Program-made: the position numbers and the translations under genes
Part shown: piece by piece, positions 33,791-45,791 of the stretch
How the letters are laid out: the number at the start of each line of letters is the position of its first letter
How positions within the stretch are numbered: the first letter of the stretch is position 1
NCBI GenBank assembly: GCA_933228675.1
Contig: OW121744.1
Span: forward strand, 94,377,764 to 94,441,763
Origin: Stomorhina lunata
Lineage: Eukaryota > Arthropoda > Insecta > Diptera > Rhiniidae
Length of the DNA stretch: 64,000 nt
Direction of reading: 5' to 3'
The notes under the pieces: generated by a model
Told to the model about the DNA's origin: nothing
Databases searched by the model: none
What the model saw: only the letters and a program-made list of their open reading frames with translations

Positions 33791-34800
33791 ACATGTTTTT
33801 ATAGAAAAAATTTTAATAATTAATTTTTTACAAATTATATTTTATAGAAAATTTTTCGATAAAAGTATTTTTCTTTAAAAATTTTCGATAAAAAATTTGT
33901 ATATCAAAAAATTTTTAAATCTTCCATAGAAAAATGTTTGATAAAAATATTTTCTATAGAAAAATTTTTGATAAAAATATTTTCTATAGAAAAATTTTTG
34001 ATAAAGATATTTTCTATAGAAAAATTTTTGATAAAAATATTTTCTATAGAAAAATTTTTGATAAAAATATTTTCTATAGAAAAATTTTTGATAAAAATAT
34101 TTTCTATAGAAAACTTTTTGATGAAAATATTTTCTATAGAAAACTTTTTGATGAAAATATTTTCTATAGAAAAATTTTTGATAAAAATATTTTCTATAGA
34201 GAAATTTTTGATAAAAATATTTTCTATAGAAAAATTTTTGATAAAGATATTTTCTATAGAAAAATTTTTGATAAAAATATTTTCTATAGAAAAATTTTTG
34301 ATAAAAATATTTTCTATAGAAAACTTTTTGATGAAAATATTTTCTATAGGAAAATTTTCGATAAAAATATTTTCTATAGAAAAATTTTTGATAAAAATAT
34401 TTTCTATAGAAAACTTTTTGATGAAAATATTTTCTATAGAAAAATTTTTGATAAAAATATTTTCTATATAAAAATTTTCGATAAAAATAATTTCTATAGA
34501 TAAATTTTTGATAAAAATATTTTCTATAGAAAACTTTTTGATGAAAATATTTTCTATATAAAAATTTTCGATAAAAATATTTTCTATAGAAAAATTTTTG
34601 ATAAAAATATTTTCTATAGAAAATTTTTTGATAAAAATATTTTCTATAGAAACATTTTTGATAAAAATATTTTTTATAGAAAAATTTTTGATAAAAATAT
34701 TTTCTATAGAAAATTTTTTGATAAAAATATTTTCTATAGAAAAATTTTCGATAAAAAAATTTTCTATAGAAAAATTTTTGATACAAAAATTTTCTATAGG
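33791..34800. repeat. Satellite S2 array 2 (exact 30 bp period)
   Basis: From about 33,930 the unit is a strict 30-mer, TTTCTATAGAAAAATTTTTG plus ATAAAAATAT, in register for about 29 copies. Variants CTTTTTGATGAAAATAT recur at 34,113, 34,143, 34,323, 34,413 and 34,533. Because 30 is a multiple of three and these units lack stops in several frames, it creates a 336-codon minus frame and 177-189 codon plus frames; these are not genes. Confidence 0.97.
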
Positions 34801-35090
34801 CTATGGGAGGTACCCGGAATAGTGATCTGATTTTGCCCAAAAAGTAAAGAGATTCTCCTTGAACCAAAATATGAATTTGTGTCAAATTTCATAAAATTAT
34901 CTATAAAGTTATGACCTGCAATTTGATTACGAGCTTGCAGGGATATCCGGCCTGCCAGCCGGACGGACAACTCAGGGAGTGATTTTAAGTCGATCGGTAT
35001 ACTAAAAGGTGGCACTTTGTGTTACAAACATCAGTACAAACCCAATGTACCCTTTCCACCTTTGGTTGTGAAGGGTATAATTTCTATTAC

Positions 35091-36537
35091 TCAGGGGAGT
35101 CAGAGGGTTAATATGTTTTAAAAAAATATTTACCGTGACATTTTCTACAAAGCTACTCAAATGTTATTAAAACGTAGTTTTATATACCGATAAAATGGTT
35201 GTATTGTAGTACAAAAAGTTTCATTTTCTTTAGTAGTGTTTTAGTCTCTCAAATCATTTGGGATGGTACCAGAAAAAAGTCACCTATTTCGACTACAGGT
35301 TTTACATGGACAGTTAGCCAACCTAATAGCAATAGCTAAATCAACAAAAAAAAGTGACTCTATTTATGTTTTAAATTATCTCCTCAGATCTAATTGTGTA
35401 AATCAAAATATTTTAATTTAATATTAAATATCAATCAATTATTTATTTCGTATGGAAGCTGCCACGCCCACAATTTCTTACATTTATCTTACAAGTCACC
35501 ACTAGACATCAAAATATATCAATTTACCTAAAAAGTGACTTAGCAGGTTTGCATATTAAGCCGACGATTTGCTACTTTTGTAGGGCCTACATGATAATGT
35601 TTTCTTTAAATTTATAATCAAAGTAATGGAATTTAACTTTTACGGTCATCTTTTCCTCATATGGACACCCATGATTATCTATTTTTTTCTTTATCATTTA
35701 ATTGTTTAATAATAATAATTGAATAAACATTGATTTCTTTAACCGACCAACATTTGTTGTGTTTGTTGGTTTATTTTATCTATTCAAAAAAAAAAAAGAT
35801 TTTATGACTTTTTCACTTTATGACAGGCCGCTAAAAGTGACAGAGCAAATGGAGTTTACATAAAAAAAATATACCGCTCTAGTGGCCCATAAAAGAAAAA
35901 CCCATAACTATATTCAAGACCCTTAGAAATCCAATAAACAATTCTCTGTAGTTTGTTTAAATATTTTCCTACACATTTTATGATACACCTTAGATTTGAG
36001 ACAGACATACAGCAGACAGATATACTTATAGTAAAGTAAGTCCATCAGTTTTTTTTTGTGTCACATTGATTTTTGCTAAATTTTCCACGAATATGATTTA
36101 CTGCCATCAGAACCCACCAAACCAACCACACACACACATTTTATCTAAATTACTATTATTCAGTTTATACTCTAATTTTAGGTCTTCTTTATAGTTAGAA
36201 ATCTATAACTAAATATAACATTTTAGATTTACCTACATATATGTATATGCATATTGGGTATAAAAACTTCTTGACTTCATGTCTACTTTCCTATCGAAGT
36301 TATGCACTTTTTATGACTTTGAAACCCGGCAATTCAGTTTTATTTTCCATAGATTCTCTGCCATCAAATTCACAATTCACATCTACTTATAAACTGTTAA
36401 AATATTTATATGTATTATTGGCATATTGAAGGTTTTTCCTCAAAATAACAACAAAATACTCAACTATTTGTTGTATGTATAGGTATAAATTAGTTAATTT
36501 AGATGTGTTTGGTTATACAAACCCAACAAGAAAATCA
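35091..36537. other. AT-rich stretch without recognisable gene
   Basis: A short CACACA run lies near 36,129. The 62-codon frame at 36,241-36,429 has no motif. Otherwise unremarkable. Confidence 0.5.
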
Positions 36538-39500
36538 GATGGTCGTCTCTTTTCTATAGAAAAGTTGACTATAGGAAGACATTTCTATAGAAAAGTTGAC
36601 TATAGGAAGACTTTTCTATAGAAAAGTTGACGAAAGGAAAACATTTCTATAGAAAAGTTGACGAAAAGAAAGCATTTCTATAGAAAAGTTGACGATAGGA
36701 AGACATTTCTATAGAAAAGTTGACGATAGGAAGACACCTCTTTGGAAAAGTTGACGATAGGAAGACATTTCTATAGATGGTCGTCTCTTTTCTATAGAAA
36801 AGTTGACTATAGGAAGACATTTCTATAGAAAAGTTGACTATAGGAAGACATTTCTATAGAAAAGTTGACGAAAGGAAAACATTTCTATAGAAAAGTTGAC
36901 GAAAGGAAAGCATTTCTATAGAAAAGTTGACGATAGGAAGACATTTCTATAGAAAAGTTGACGATAGGAAGACATTTCTATGGAAAAGTTGACGATAGGA
37001 ACACTTTTATATAGAAAAGTTGACGATAGGAAGACTTTTCTATAGAAAAGTTGACGATAGGAAGACATTTCTATAGAAAAGTTGACGATAGGAAGACATT
37101 TCTATAGAAAAGTTGACGATAGGAAGACATTTCTATAGAAAAGTTGACGATAGAAAAGTAGACGATAGGAAGACTTTTCTATAGAAAAATTGACGTTAGG
37201 AAGACTTTTCTATAGAAAAGTTGACGATAGGAAGACATTTCTATAGAAAACTTGACGATAGGAAGGCATTTCTATAGAAAAGTTGACGATAGGAAGACAT
37301 TTCTATAAAAAAATTTACGATAGGAAGACATTTCTATAGAAAAGTTGACGATAGGAAGACATTTCTATAAAAAAGTTGACGACAGAAAGACTTTTCTATA
37401 GAAAAGTTGATGATAGGAAGACATTTCTATAGAAAAGTTGACGACAGGAGGACATTTCTATAGAAAAGTTGACAATAGAAACACATTTCTATAGAAAAGT
37501 TGACGATAGAACGACATTTCTATAGAAAAGTTGACGATAAGAAGACATTTCTATAGAAAAATTGACGATATGAAAACATCTCTATAGAAAAGTTGACGAT
37601 AGGAAGACTTTTCTATAGAAAAGTTGACGATAGGAAGACTTTTCTATAGAAAAGTTGACGATAGGAAGACTTTTCTATAGAAAAGTTGACTATAGGAAGA
37701 CTTTTCTATAGAAAAGTTGACGATAGGAAGACTTTTCTATAGAAAAGTTGACGATAGGAAGACTTTTCTATAGAAAAGTTGACGATAGGAAGACTTTTCT
37801 ATAGAAAAGTTGACGATAGGAAGACTTTTCTATAGAAAAGTTGACGACAGGAAGACATTTCTATAGAAAAGTTGACGATAGGAAGACATTTCTATAGAAA
37901 AGTTGACGATAGAAAAGTAGACGATAGGAAGACTTTTCTATAGAAAAGTAGACGATAGGAAGACTTTTCTATAGAAAAATTGACGATAGGAAGACTTTTC
38001 TATAGAAAAGTTGACGATAGGAAGACATTTCTATAGAAAACTTGACGATAGGAAGGCATTTCTATACAAAAGTTGACGATAGGAAGACATTTCTATAAAA
38101 AAATTTACGATAGGAAGACATTTCTATAGAAAAGTTGACGATAGGAAGACATTTCTATAAAAAAATTTACGATAGGAAGACTTTTCTATAGAAAAGTTGA
38201 CTATAGGAAGACTTTTCTATAGAAAAGTTGACGATAGGAAGACTTTTCTATAGAAAAGTTGACGATAGGAAGACTTTTCTATAGAAAAGTTGACGATAGG
38301 AAGACTTTTCTATAGAAAAGTTGACGATAGGAAGACTTTTCTATGGAAAAGTTGACGATAGGAAGACTTTTCTATAGAAAAGTTGACGATAGGAAGACTT
38401 TTCTATAGAAAAGTTGACGATAGGAAGACTTTTCTATAGAAAAGTTGACGACAGGAAGACATTTCTATAGAAAAGTTGACGATAGGAAGACATTTCTATA
38501 GAAAAGTTGACGATAGAAAAGTAGACGATAGGAAGACTTTTCTATAGAAAAGTAGACGATAGGAAGACTTTTCTATAGAAAAATTGACGATAGGAAGACT
38601 TTTCTATAGAAAAGTTGACGATAGGAAGACATTTCTATAGAAAACTTGACGATAGGAAGGCATTTCTATACAAAAGTTGACGATAGGAAGACATTTCTAT
38701 AAAAAAATTTACGATAGGAAGACATTTCTATAGAAAAGTTGACGATAGGAAGACATTTCTATAAAAAAGTTGACGACAGAAAGACTTTTCTATAGAAAAG
38801 TTGATGATAGGAAGACATTTCTATAGAAAAGTTGACGACAGGAGGACATTTCTATAGAAAAGTTGACAATAGGAACACATTTCTATAGAAAAGTTGACGA
38901 TAGAAAGACATTTCTATAGAAAAGTTGACGATAAGAAGACATTTCTATAGAAAAATTGACGATATGAAGACATCTCTATAGAAAAGTTGACGATAGGAAG
39001 ACTTTTCTATAGAAAAGTTGACGATAGGAAGACTTTTCTATAGAAAAGTTGACGATAGGAAGACTTTTCTATAGAAAAGTTGACTATAGGAAGACTTTTC
39101 TATAGAAAAGTTGACGATAATAAGACTTTTCTATAGAAAAGTTGACGATAGGAAGACTTTTCTATAGAAAAGTTGGCGATAGGAAGACTTTTCTATAGAA
39201 AAGTTGACGATAGGAAGACTTTTCTATAGAAAAGTTGACGATAGAAAGACTTTTCTATAGAAAAGTTGACGATAGGAAAACTTTTCTATAGAAAAGTTGA
39301 CGATAGGAAGACTTTTCTATAGAAAAGTTGACGATAGGAAGACTTTTCTATAGAAAAGTTGACGATAGGAAGACTTTTCTATAGAAAAGTTGACGATAGG
39401 AAGACTTTTCTATAGAAAAGTTGACGATAGGAAGACTTTTCTATAGAAAAGTTGACGATAGGAAGACTTTTCTATAGAAAAGTTGACGATAGGAAGACTT

Positions 39501-40928
39501 TTCTATAGAAAAGTTGACGATAGGAAGACTTTTCTATAGAAAAGTTGACGATAGGAAGACTTTTCTAGAGAAAAGTTGACGATAGGAAGACTTTTCTAGA
39601 GAAAAGTTGACGATAGGAAGACTTTTCTATAGAAAAATTGACGATAGGAAGACTTTTCTATAGAAAAGTTGACGATAGGAAGACTTTTCTATAGAAAAGT
39701 TGACGATAGGAAGACTTTTCTATAGAAAAGTTGACGATAGAGAGACATTTCTATAGAAAAGTTGACGATAAGAAGACATTTCTATAGAAAAGTTGACGAT
39801 AGGAAGACTTTTCTATAGAAAAGTTGACGATAGGAAGACTTTTCTATAGAAAAGTTGACGATAGGAAGACTTTTCTATAGAAAAGTTGACGATAGGAAGA
39901 CTTTTCTATAGAAAAGTTGACGATAGGAAGACTTTTCTATAGAAAAGTTGACGATAGGAAGACTTTTCTATAGAAAAGTTGACGATAGGAAGACTTTTCT
40001 ATAGAAAAGTTGACGATAGGAAGACTTTTCTATAGAAAAGTTGACGATAGGAAGACTTTTCTATAGAAAAGTTGACGATAGAAAGACATTTCTATAGAAA
40101 AGTTGACGATAACAAGACATTTCTATAGAAAAGTTGACGATAGGAAGACTTTTCTATAGAAAACTTGACGATAGGAAGACTTTTCTATAGAAAAGTTGAC
40201 GATAGGAAGACTTTTCTATAGAAAAGTTGACGATAGGAAGACTCTTCTATAGAAAAGTTGACGATAGGAAGACTTTTCTATAGAAAAGTTGACGATAGGA
40301 AGACTTTTCTATAGAAAAGTTGACGATAGGAAGACTTTTTTATAGATAAGTTGATGATAGGAAGACTTTTCTATAGAAAAGTTGACGATAGGAAGACTTT
40401 TCTATAGAAAAGTTGACGATAGGAAGACTTTTCTATAGAAAAGTTGACGATAGGAAGACTTTTCTATAGAAAAGTTGACGATAGGAAGACTTTTCTATAG
40501 AAAAGTTGACGATAGGAAGACTTTTCTATAGAAAAGTTGACGATAGGAAGACTTTTCTATAGAAAAGTTGACGATAGGAAGACTTTTCTATAGAAAAGTT
40601 GACGATAGGAAGACTTTTCTATAGAAAAGTTGACGATAGGAAGACTTTTCTATAGAAAAGTTGACGATAGGAAGACTTTTCTATAGAAAAGTTGACGATA
40701 GGAAGACTTTTCTATAGAAAAGTTGACGATAGGAAGACTTTTCTATAGAAAAGTTGACGATAGGAAGACTTTTCTATAGAAAAGTTGACGATAGGAAGAC
40801 TTTTCTATAGAAAAGTTGACGATAGGAAGACTTTTCTATAAAAAAGTTGACGATAGGAAGACTTTTCTATAAAAAAGTTGACGATAGGAAGACTTTGCTA
40901 TAGAAAAGTTGACGATAGGAAGATTATT
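36538..40928 (+). repeat. Satellite S3 array (31 bp unit, ~140 copies)
   Basis: Unit: GTTGACGATAGGAAGAC then TTTTCTATAGAAAA. The dyad ACTTTTCTATAGAAAAGT is perfect over 18 bp. The left third is variable (CATTTC for CTTTTC, CTATAGG for CGATAGG, AATTGAC variants) with nested duplications. From about 39,000 rightwards the units are almost identical. A GGTCGTCTC-led block at 36,540 recurs at 36,779. A shortened unit GACGATAGAAAAGTAGACGA occurs at about 37,147, 37,906 and 38,510. S3 is found nowhere else in the window. Confidence 0.97.
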
Positions 40929-41384
40929 CCACTACCCTTTTGATCTGAATACGTATGTGAGCCCATATGTCTTCCTAAACCCCTGCCTTTTTCATACCAT
41001 CTAAATTTCTGCCTTCAATAAATTTAATTTATGATGGAGTAGTTTGCATTGCAAAATTAGGCATAGGTTTAAAATCCTCGACATTTTCCCAATGGGTTCG
41101 TATGAGTTTAAGTCTGTTTGTGATATATTACAGCTTTAGTTTATACATATGTTATATGCATGACTTTGATATTAAAGTGCCTTATGTCATGTAAACTACG
41201 TATAAATTCACATATATTTGTATATAGGGGCTAGTATGAAATTTTTTGTAGTTGCATTTGTATAGTCTATGAAAATTTTCGAAAATTTTTATTTTGATAC
41301 TACCAGTATAATAAAAAATCGGATTCGAATTTATTTTAGAGAAGATTTAAATAAAGCTTTGGGAAATTTTTTACACGGTTATTG
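40929..41384. other. AT-rich stretch without recognisable gene
   Basis: No supported feature between S3 and the foldback element. Confidence 0.5.
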
Positions 41385-42125
41385 AGAAGTAGTATTAGAG
41401 CTTAAGTTAAGAACTTGGTGTCTATAGACTTATAAGGAGGGGAGCTAAATGCCCTCAAAGTAGGGCACCTCGAGTTTTTCGAACATTTAAAACGATCCAG
41501 AAGTCACATTTTTGATCCGATATAAATATATATACGGATTTTATATATACGGAATCTGATAGCTGAGATCTACAAAAAACATTGCTACATATATGGTTTA
41601 TCTCCTATAGTTTTTGAGCTATTCGACTTCGAAAAAAATTCAACTTTTTGACGACTTAGGGTTAGAACTTTGCTATATCTGATATTAGCAAAGTTCTAGT
41701 TATTTTCTATAGAAATGTCTTTCCCGATTTATCTAAAATTTATTTAATTTTATTTCTAAGAAACGTATAAATCACACAAATAAAGAATTGATAGAATATT
41801 TTTAGCTGATCAAAAATTATATGTATTTAAGTTGAAATTTTCAAAAAAAAAATATTTTTTTCGTTTTTTGCCAAAAAGTGATAACATTCTTTTTGAGACA
41901 AAAAGTCGAATATCTCATAAACTGCAGGAGATAAACCATTTGTGTAGCATTATATTTTGTAGCTAGCAGATTTCGTGCACTTTTATATGGGATTAAAAAT
42001 TTGACTTCTGGATCGTTTTTATTATTCGAAAAACCCGAGGTGCCCTACTCTGAGGGCATATATCTCCCCTCCTGATAAGTCTACAGACTCCTTCTTAACC
42101 TAAGCTCAAATTCTCCTCCTTAAAA
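41385..42125. mobile_element. Foldback / MITE-like element with ~250 bp arms
   Basis: The left arm (about 41,398-41,660) and the inverted right arm (about 41,890-42,120) share GGAGGGGAG, ATGCCCTC, AGTAGGGCACCTCG, GTTTTTCGAA, AACGATCCAGAAGTCA and ATGGTTTATCTCCT. The ~230 bp centre is unique. Arms are diverged by roughly a fifth, so it is old. No transposase. Confidence 0.8.
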
Positions 42126-42456
42126 TCCATATGAAATTTCATGATAATCAAGATTACCGTTTAAAAGTTCTTAAATTATTTCCATAAATATTTTTTTAAC
42201 CCACTGTGCATCAGTCCCAACTTATCCTGTTTTATTGAATTTAAGAATTGAAATAAACTTTTCGAGAAATTTAATTATGGTTGTAAAAAGGTCCACAATT
42301 GGAAGATAAAGCTCGATTTGGAATTTCACAATCTCTGAAAAACGAAAAATATATTTCCGTTCGCCAACCTTCCCCTCCACAGCTGTCCTCGTTACTCTAC
42401 AAACGTGTGCATAAGTCACTTTTGGTTTTATGTTCGTTTAGTTTAATAGAAATACA

Positions 42457-42571
42457 TATTGTCACCTGAAATGCAAAAGGGCTTTACTAACATAAAAATT
42501 AATATTAATTTTTTCGTTAGTTTTGATGTTTCTAATCGAAGTTGCGCCCTTTTGCATTTCAGTTGACGATA
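42457..42571. mobile_element. 115 bp foldback / mini-MITE
   Basis: Left end TATTGTCACCTGAAATGCAA then AAGGGC; the right end is its inverse, GCCCTTTTGCATTTCAGTTG then ACGATA. The 26 bp arms differ at about three positions around a ~60 bp AT-rich loop. Confidence 0.75.
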
Positions 42572-43329
42572 TGCATGCAAGTAAATATATAGAAAAATGC
42601 ATTGATTTGTTGACTTTCGGGTTGTAAAATTTTATTTGTAGGTCTGAATTTTGTTTGATAGGTCGTGCGCAGAGTTTATTTAGAACAACATTTTGTACAT
42701 ACATGCAACAAAATTTGGTGAGTTTGAGGTTTGTATTTGAAGTGCAACAAGAAAGTGTGTAAATAAAGGCCTAGGATTTTTTGTTCACATTTAATACTCT
42801 CTACTTTTTTCAATTTTTTTTTTCACTTTAAATATTAAAACCTATAATATTAAACAAATTTGTAGCTGTTATTATAAAATTAATACCTACGATATCACGG
42901 AAAATGTTTTTATAATTGTGTGAAAAATGTATGCGATTGTAAAAAGTGTGAAAAAATTGTTATTTAATGGAGATTAAATTGGTTATATATTTAAGGGATA
43001 TCTACTTATATATAAATATTTATAAATTAATGCATTTTTAGGAGTGAAAGATAAAATTAAATAATAATTATTTGAATTTTTTAAAAGTATTATAAATATT
43101 GCGACATTATCAGACTAAAGCCGGATTTTCACAAACAAAGAGAATGATAATGAATATGTTAACTTATGCTTTACGCAATCCCATTTTTAATATCCAAAAC
43201 CTATAGACGAGTAAACTACGTTGGCTGATGTTTGTGCGACATCCGCTTTTTCAGGTACCGATCTACTCAGACCCTCATGAACTCCATTGGCTTTGACGAG
43301 AATCGGTCTAGCATTTGGATACTTGACTC
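42572..43329. other. AT-rich stretch without recognisable gene
   Basis: No supported feature; from about 43,200 it may include the decayed 5' part of the LINE that follows. Confidence 0.45.
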
Positions 43330-44310
43330 AGTGGTTGGATTATGACTGATTTACTATCTGAAACCCATTTTACTCTAAAAAATGGCTTTAGAGTAAGTGG
43401 GTATTTAACACATGACACAAAACATCCAAGTGGAAAAACATGCGGTGGTACAGCTATTCTAATACATAATAAAATAAGGCATTTTCCAGAAATCGTTATG
43501 ATTCCCAACCAGGCAAAGATATTACTCAAGTTTCATCTTATAGGCCAGTAAGTTTACTTCCAATTCTATCGAAATTGTTTGAAAAGCTTCTTATTTGCAC
43601 TTTTAACTTTGAAGGGAAACTATATTGTTTCGCCTTGTTCATTAATATTTCACAAGCATTCGATAAAGTTTGGTCCGAAGGACTGAGCAAAATAATAAAT
43701 CTGCAATAGAACATTCCAAGTTCGATTCAAAGATGAATGTTCTTCCCATAGAAAAATCGCTGTTGGAGTTCCACCGGGTAGTATATTGGGTCCATTGCTG
43801 TATATTATCTTTACAGCAGATGATAAAGCGTTTATTAGAAATCATTCCGATACCAAACTTTCATCTGTATTATTGCAGTTCCATATTCATGAAGTATGGC
43901 TAAATATATGGAAAATTAAAGTAAATCCGAGGAAGTATGTTTACCTAACGTTTACTCTAAGAAGAGACAACTGTCTCGCAATCAAGATAAACAATATTTG
44001 TTTTCACATTAAGTATCTCGGTAAACATTTAGATCGCCGATAACTCGGATAAAACTGAAATCCGCTGAGCTAAACTAGGTTATTGGCCCACAATCTGCTT
44101 TGGAGATAGATTACAAGATTCTTTTGTATAAAACAATAATTAAACCAATATGGACCTATGGTATTCAGTTATGGGGAACGGCTTCCACCTCGTACATTAC
44201 CAAATTACAAAGAAGACAATCCAAGCTCTTACGTTTAATAACTTGCGCCCTTTGGTTCATAAGCACGGGTTGGCGTAAAGCGAATATAACAAAAAAATAG
44301 TCGGCAGAGT
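43330..44310 (+). pseudogene. Jockey-clade LINE relic with internal deletions (EN, RT, tail)
   Basis: Ordered pieces on the plus strand: LLSETHFTLKNGFRVSGY then DTKHPSGKTCGGTAILIHN (endonuclease N-terminal half, 43,356-43,490); a jump to YRPVSLLPILSKLFEKLL at about 43,535-43,595 (RT fingers); ALFINISQAFDKVWSEGL at about 43,628-43,685 (palm aspartate region); VGVPPGSILGPLLYIIFTAD at about 43,763-43,820; IKVNPRKYVYLTFTLRRDN then IKYLGKHLDRR at about 43,913-44,040; LLYKTIIKPIWTYGIQLWGT then KLQRRQSKLLRLIT at about 44,119-44,245. The YADD box is deleted between LYIIF and the KVN segment. The middle of the endonuclease is also missing. Sequence resembles jockey-type elements of flies. Confidence 0.85.
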
Positions 44311-44389
44311 TGTCGTTTTTTATACTTTTAACTCAAATAGGTATTTTTTCAATGTTTAGTACTAACGTTTTAAAAACAAAAAGTATTCT

Positions 44390-44640
44390 ACTCCATTTTT
44401 TTTTAATATTTTTATCAAAAACTTTTCTATAAAAATTTATTTATCAAAAATTTTTCTATAGAAAATTTTTTGATTAAAAATTTTCTATAGACAATTTTTT
44501 AATCAAACATTTTTCCATAGAAGATTTGAAAATTTTTGACATAAAAATATTTTAATCGAAAAATTTTCCAAAGAAAAATATTTTTATCGAAAAATTTTCC
44601 AAAAAGAAAATATTTTTATTAAAAAATATTCAATATAAAA
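44390..44640. repeat. Satellite S2 array 3 (short, inverted, decayed)
   Basis: Units of TATCAAAAATTTTTCTATAG and variants, inverted relative to arrays 1 and 2, about eight copies with many changes (ATCAAACATTTTTCC, ATCGAAAAATTTTCC). Confidence 0.8.
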
Positions 44641-44822
44641 ATGTTTGGATCGAAAATATCTAAAAAATATAAAAAGCTAAAATTGTTTAATATTAGGATT
44701 TATTTCCGTTTTAAAAAAATATACCCAATATTTACAAAAATATTCCCAATCTTTTCAAAAATAATAGTGTCGTGGCAACAATGTTCTAGATTATATTTCT
44801 TTGTTCTCTCGAACCATGTATT
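44641..44822. repeat. Inverted, truncated copy of the S2 flank
   Basis: AATAGTGTCGTGGCAACAAT then GTTCTAGATTATATTTC TTTG matches the reverse of the flank at 33.66 and 17.82 kb. Homology stops at about 44,820 (CGAACCATGTA), where the GGGGGTATATTG repeat begins. Confidence 0.75.
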
Positions 44823-45448
44823 AAAAGAATGGGGGTATATTGAGATTGTCATTCCGTTTGTAGATTGAAGTATATTCTGAAATCTTATGAAATTTTAAGA
44901 CGATTGGGCGATGTCCGTGTGTCTGCCCTTATAAATGTCTGTTATCGGCACGATTAAACCTTAACGAAAGGATATAGGTCACTGAAATTTAGAATAAATA
45001 TTCTTCATTTCTTGGAAAGTTATGGTATTGAAATGGGGAAAAATCAGTTTGACATTTGATCGTAGCTCCCTTATGACCTCGACTAAATTTCAAAAAGCCT
45101 AAATTCCACCTTAAATACACTTAAATGCCAATAAATGATAAAATGTAGTAGCTTTGTCAATGCCAACCATTGTGCAAAATTTTGTCACAATCGGTCACCA
45201 TTTGACCATAGCTCCTATATTGAAAATTTAAGGAAACACAAAAATACAAAAAAAAAATGGGGTTTATGTCCGTCTGTCCTTCAGATGAAAGCGCGTTAGC
45301 GCCTTAACGAAAAGAGCTAGAGGAACAAAATTTTACAAAACTATTTTCGTTATCTTGAAAAAGTTGTGTTTTGAAAATGGACGAAACCGGTTAAATACCA
45401 GCCAGTATATAAAATTTTGTGACAATCGATAAACACTTGGCTGTAGTT

Positions 45449-45452
<4 letters not shown>

Positions 45453-45481
<29 letters not shown>
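45453..45481. repeat. TA microsatellite
   Basis: About fourteen TA repeats inside the T2 element. Confidence 0.95.
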
Positions 45482-45521
45482 CATCCCCTTTTAATATCTA
45501 CAATCAAAAAGATTTGGAGGT

Positions 45522-45663
45522 ATATGTGACCCGATCTATGAAAAGGGAAAAGGTAGCTTATGACTCAAAAACAAAATTTCGAAAAATTAGATAAAAATTT
45601 CGAAATTTCGCAAAATTTCGAAATTTGAATCATAAGCCACCTTTCATAGACGGGGTCACATAT
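45522..45663. mobile_element. 142 bp MITE
   Basis: Ends ATATGTGACCCGATCTATGA and its inverse TCATAGACGGGGTCACATAT. The arms extend through AGGTAGCTTATGA / TCATAAGCCACCT to a centre of repeated AAATTTCGAAATTTCG. Confidence 0.85.
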
Positions 45664-45791
45664 TAAGATTGTACCTACGAAATTATATAGCTTTCAATCA
45701 ATGTCCCGACTTATATACGGTAGATGCATTAGGAACTGCTAATAAAATATATGAACCTGCCGTGATACTATCAACATGTTTATCTTAACTA

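Larger units (their letters stand above)
33305..35090 (-). mobile_element. T1 TIR-type element, reverse copy containing S2 array 2
   Basis: On the minus strand it starts TATACCCTTCACAACCAAAG at about 35,085, runs through GTGGAAAGG, TTTGTACTGATGTTTGTAAC, GTCCGTCCGGCTGGC, AAATTTGACACAAATTC and GGGTACCTCCCATAG at about 34,800, and ends near 33,340 with the T1 terminal text (GATACCCTTCACTACTAAGG on the + strand). Between these ends lies S2 array 2 plus the S2 flank. In the undisturbed T1 copy at 6.9 kb the same CCTCCCATAGG point continues into ordinary T1 sequence, so the array occupies a defined internal position. Confidence 0.75.

Noticed and set aside
33875..34885. 336-codon minus-strand frame and overlapping 177-189 codon plus-strand frames
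   Set aside because: They are translations of the exact 30-bp S2 satellite, open on both strands at once because the period is a multiple of three.
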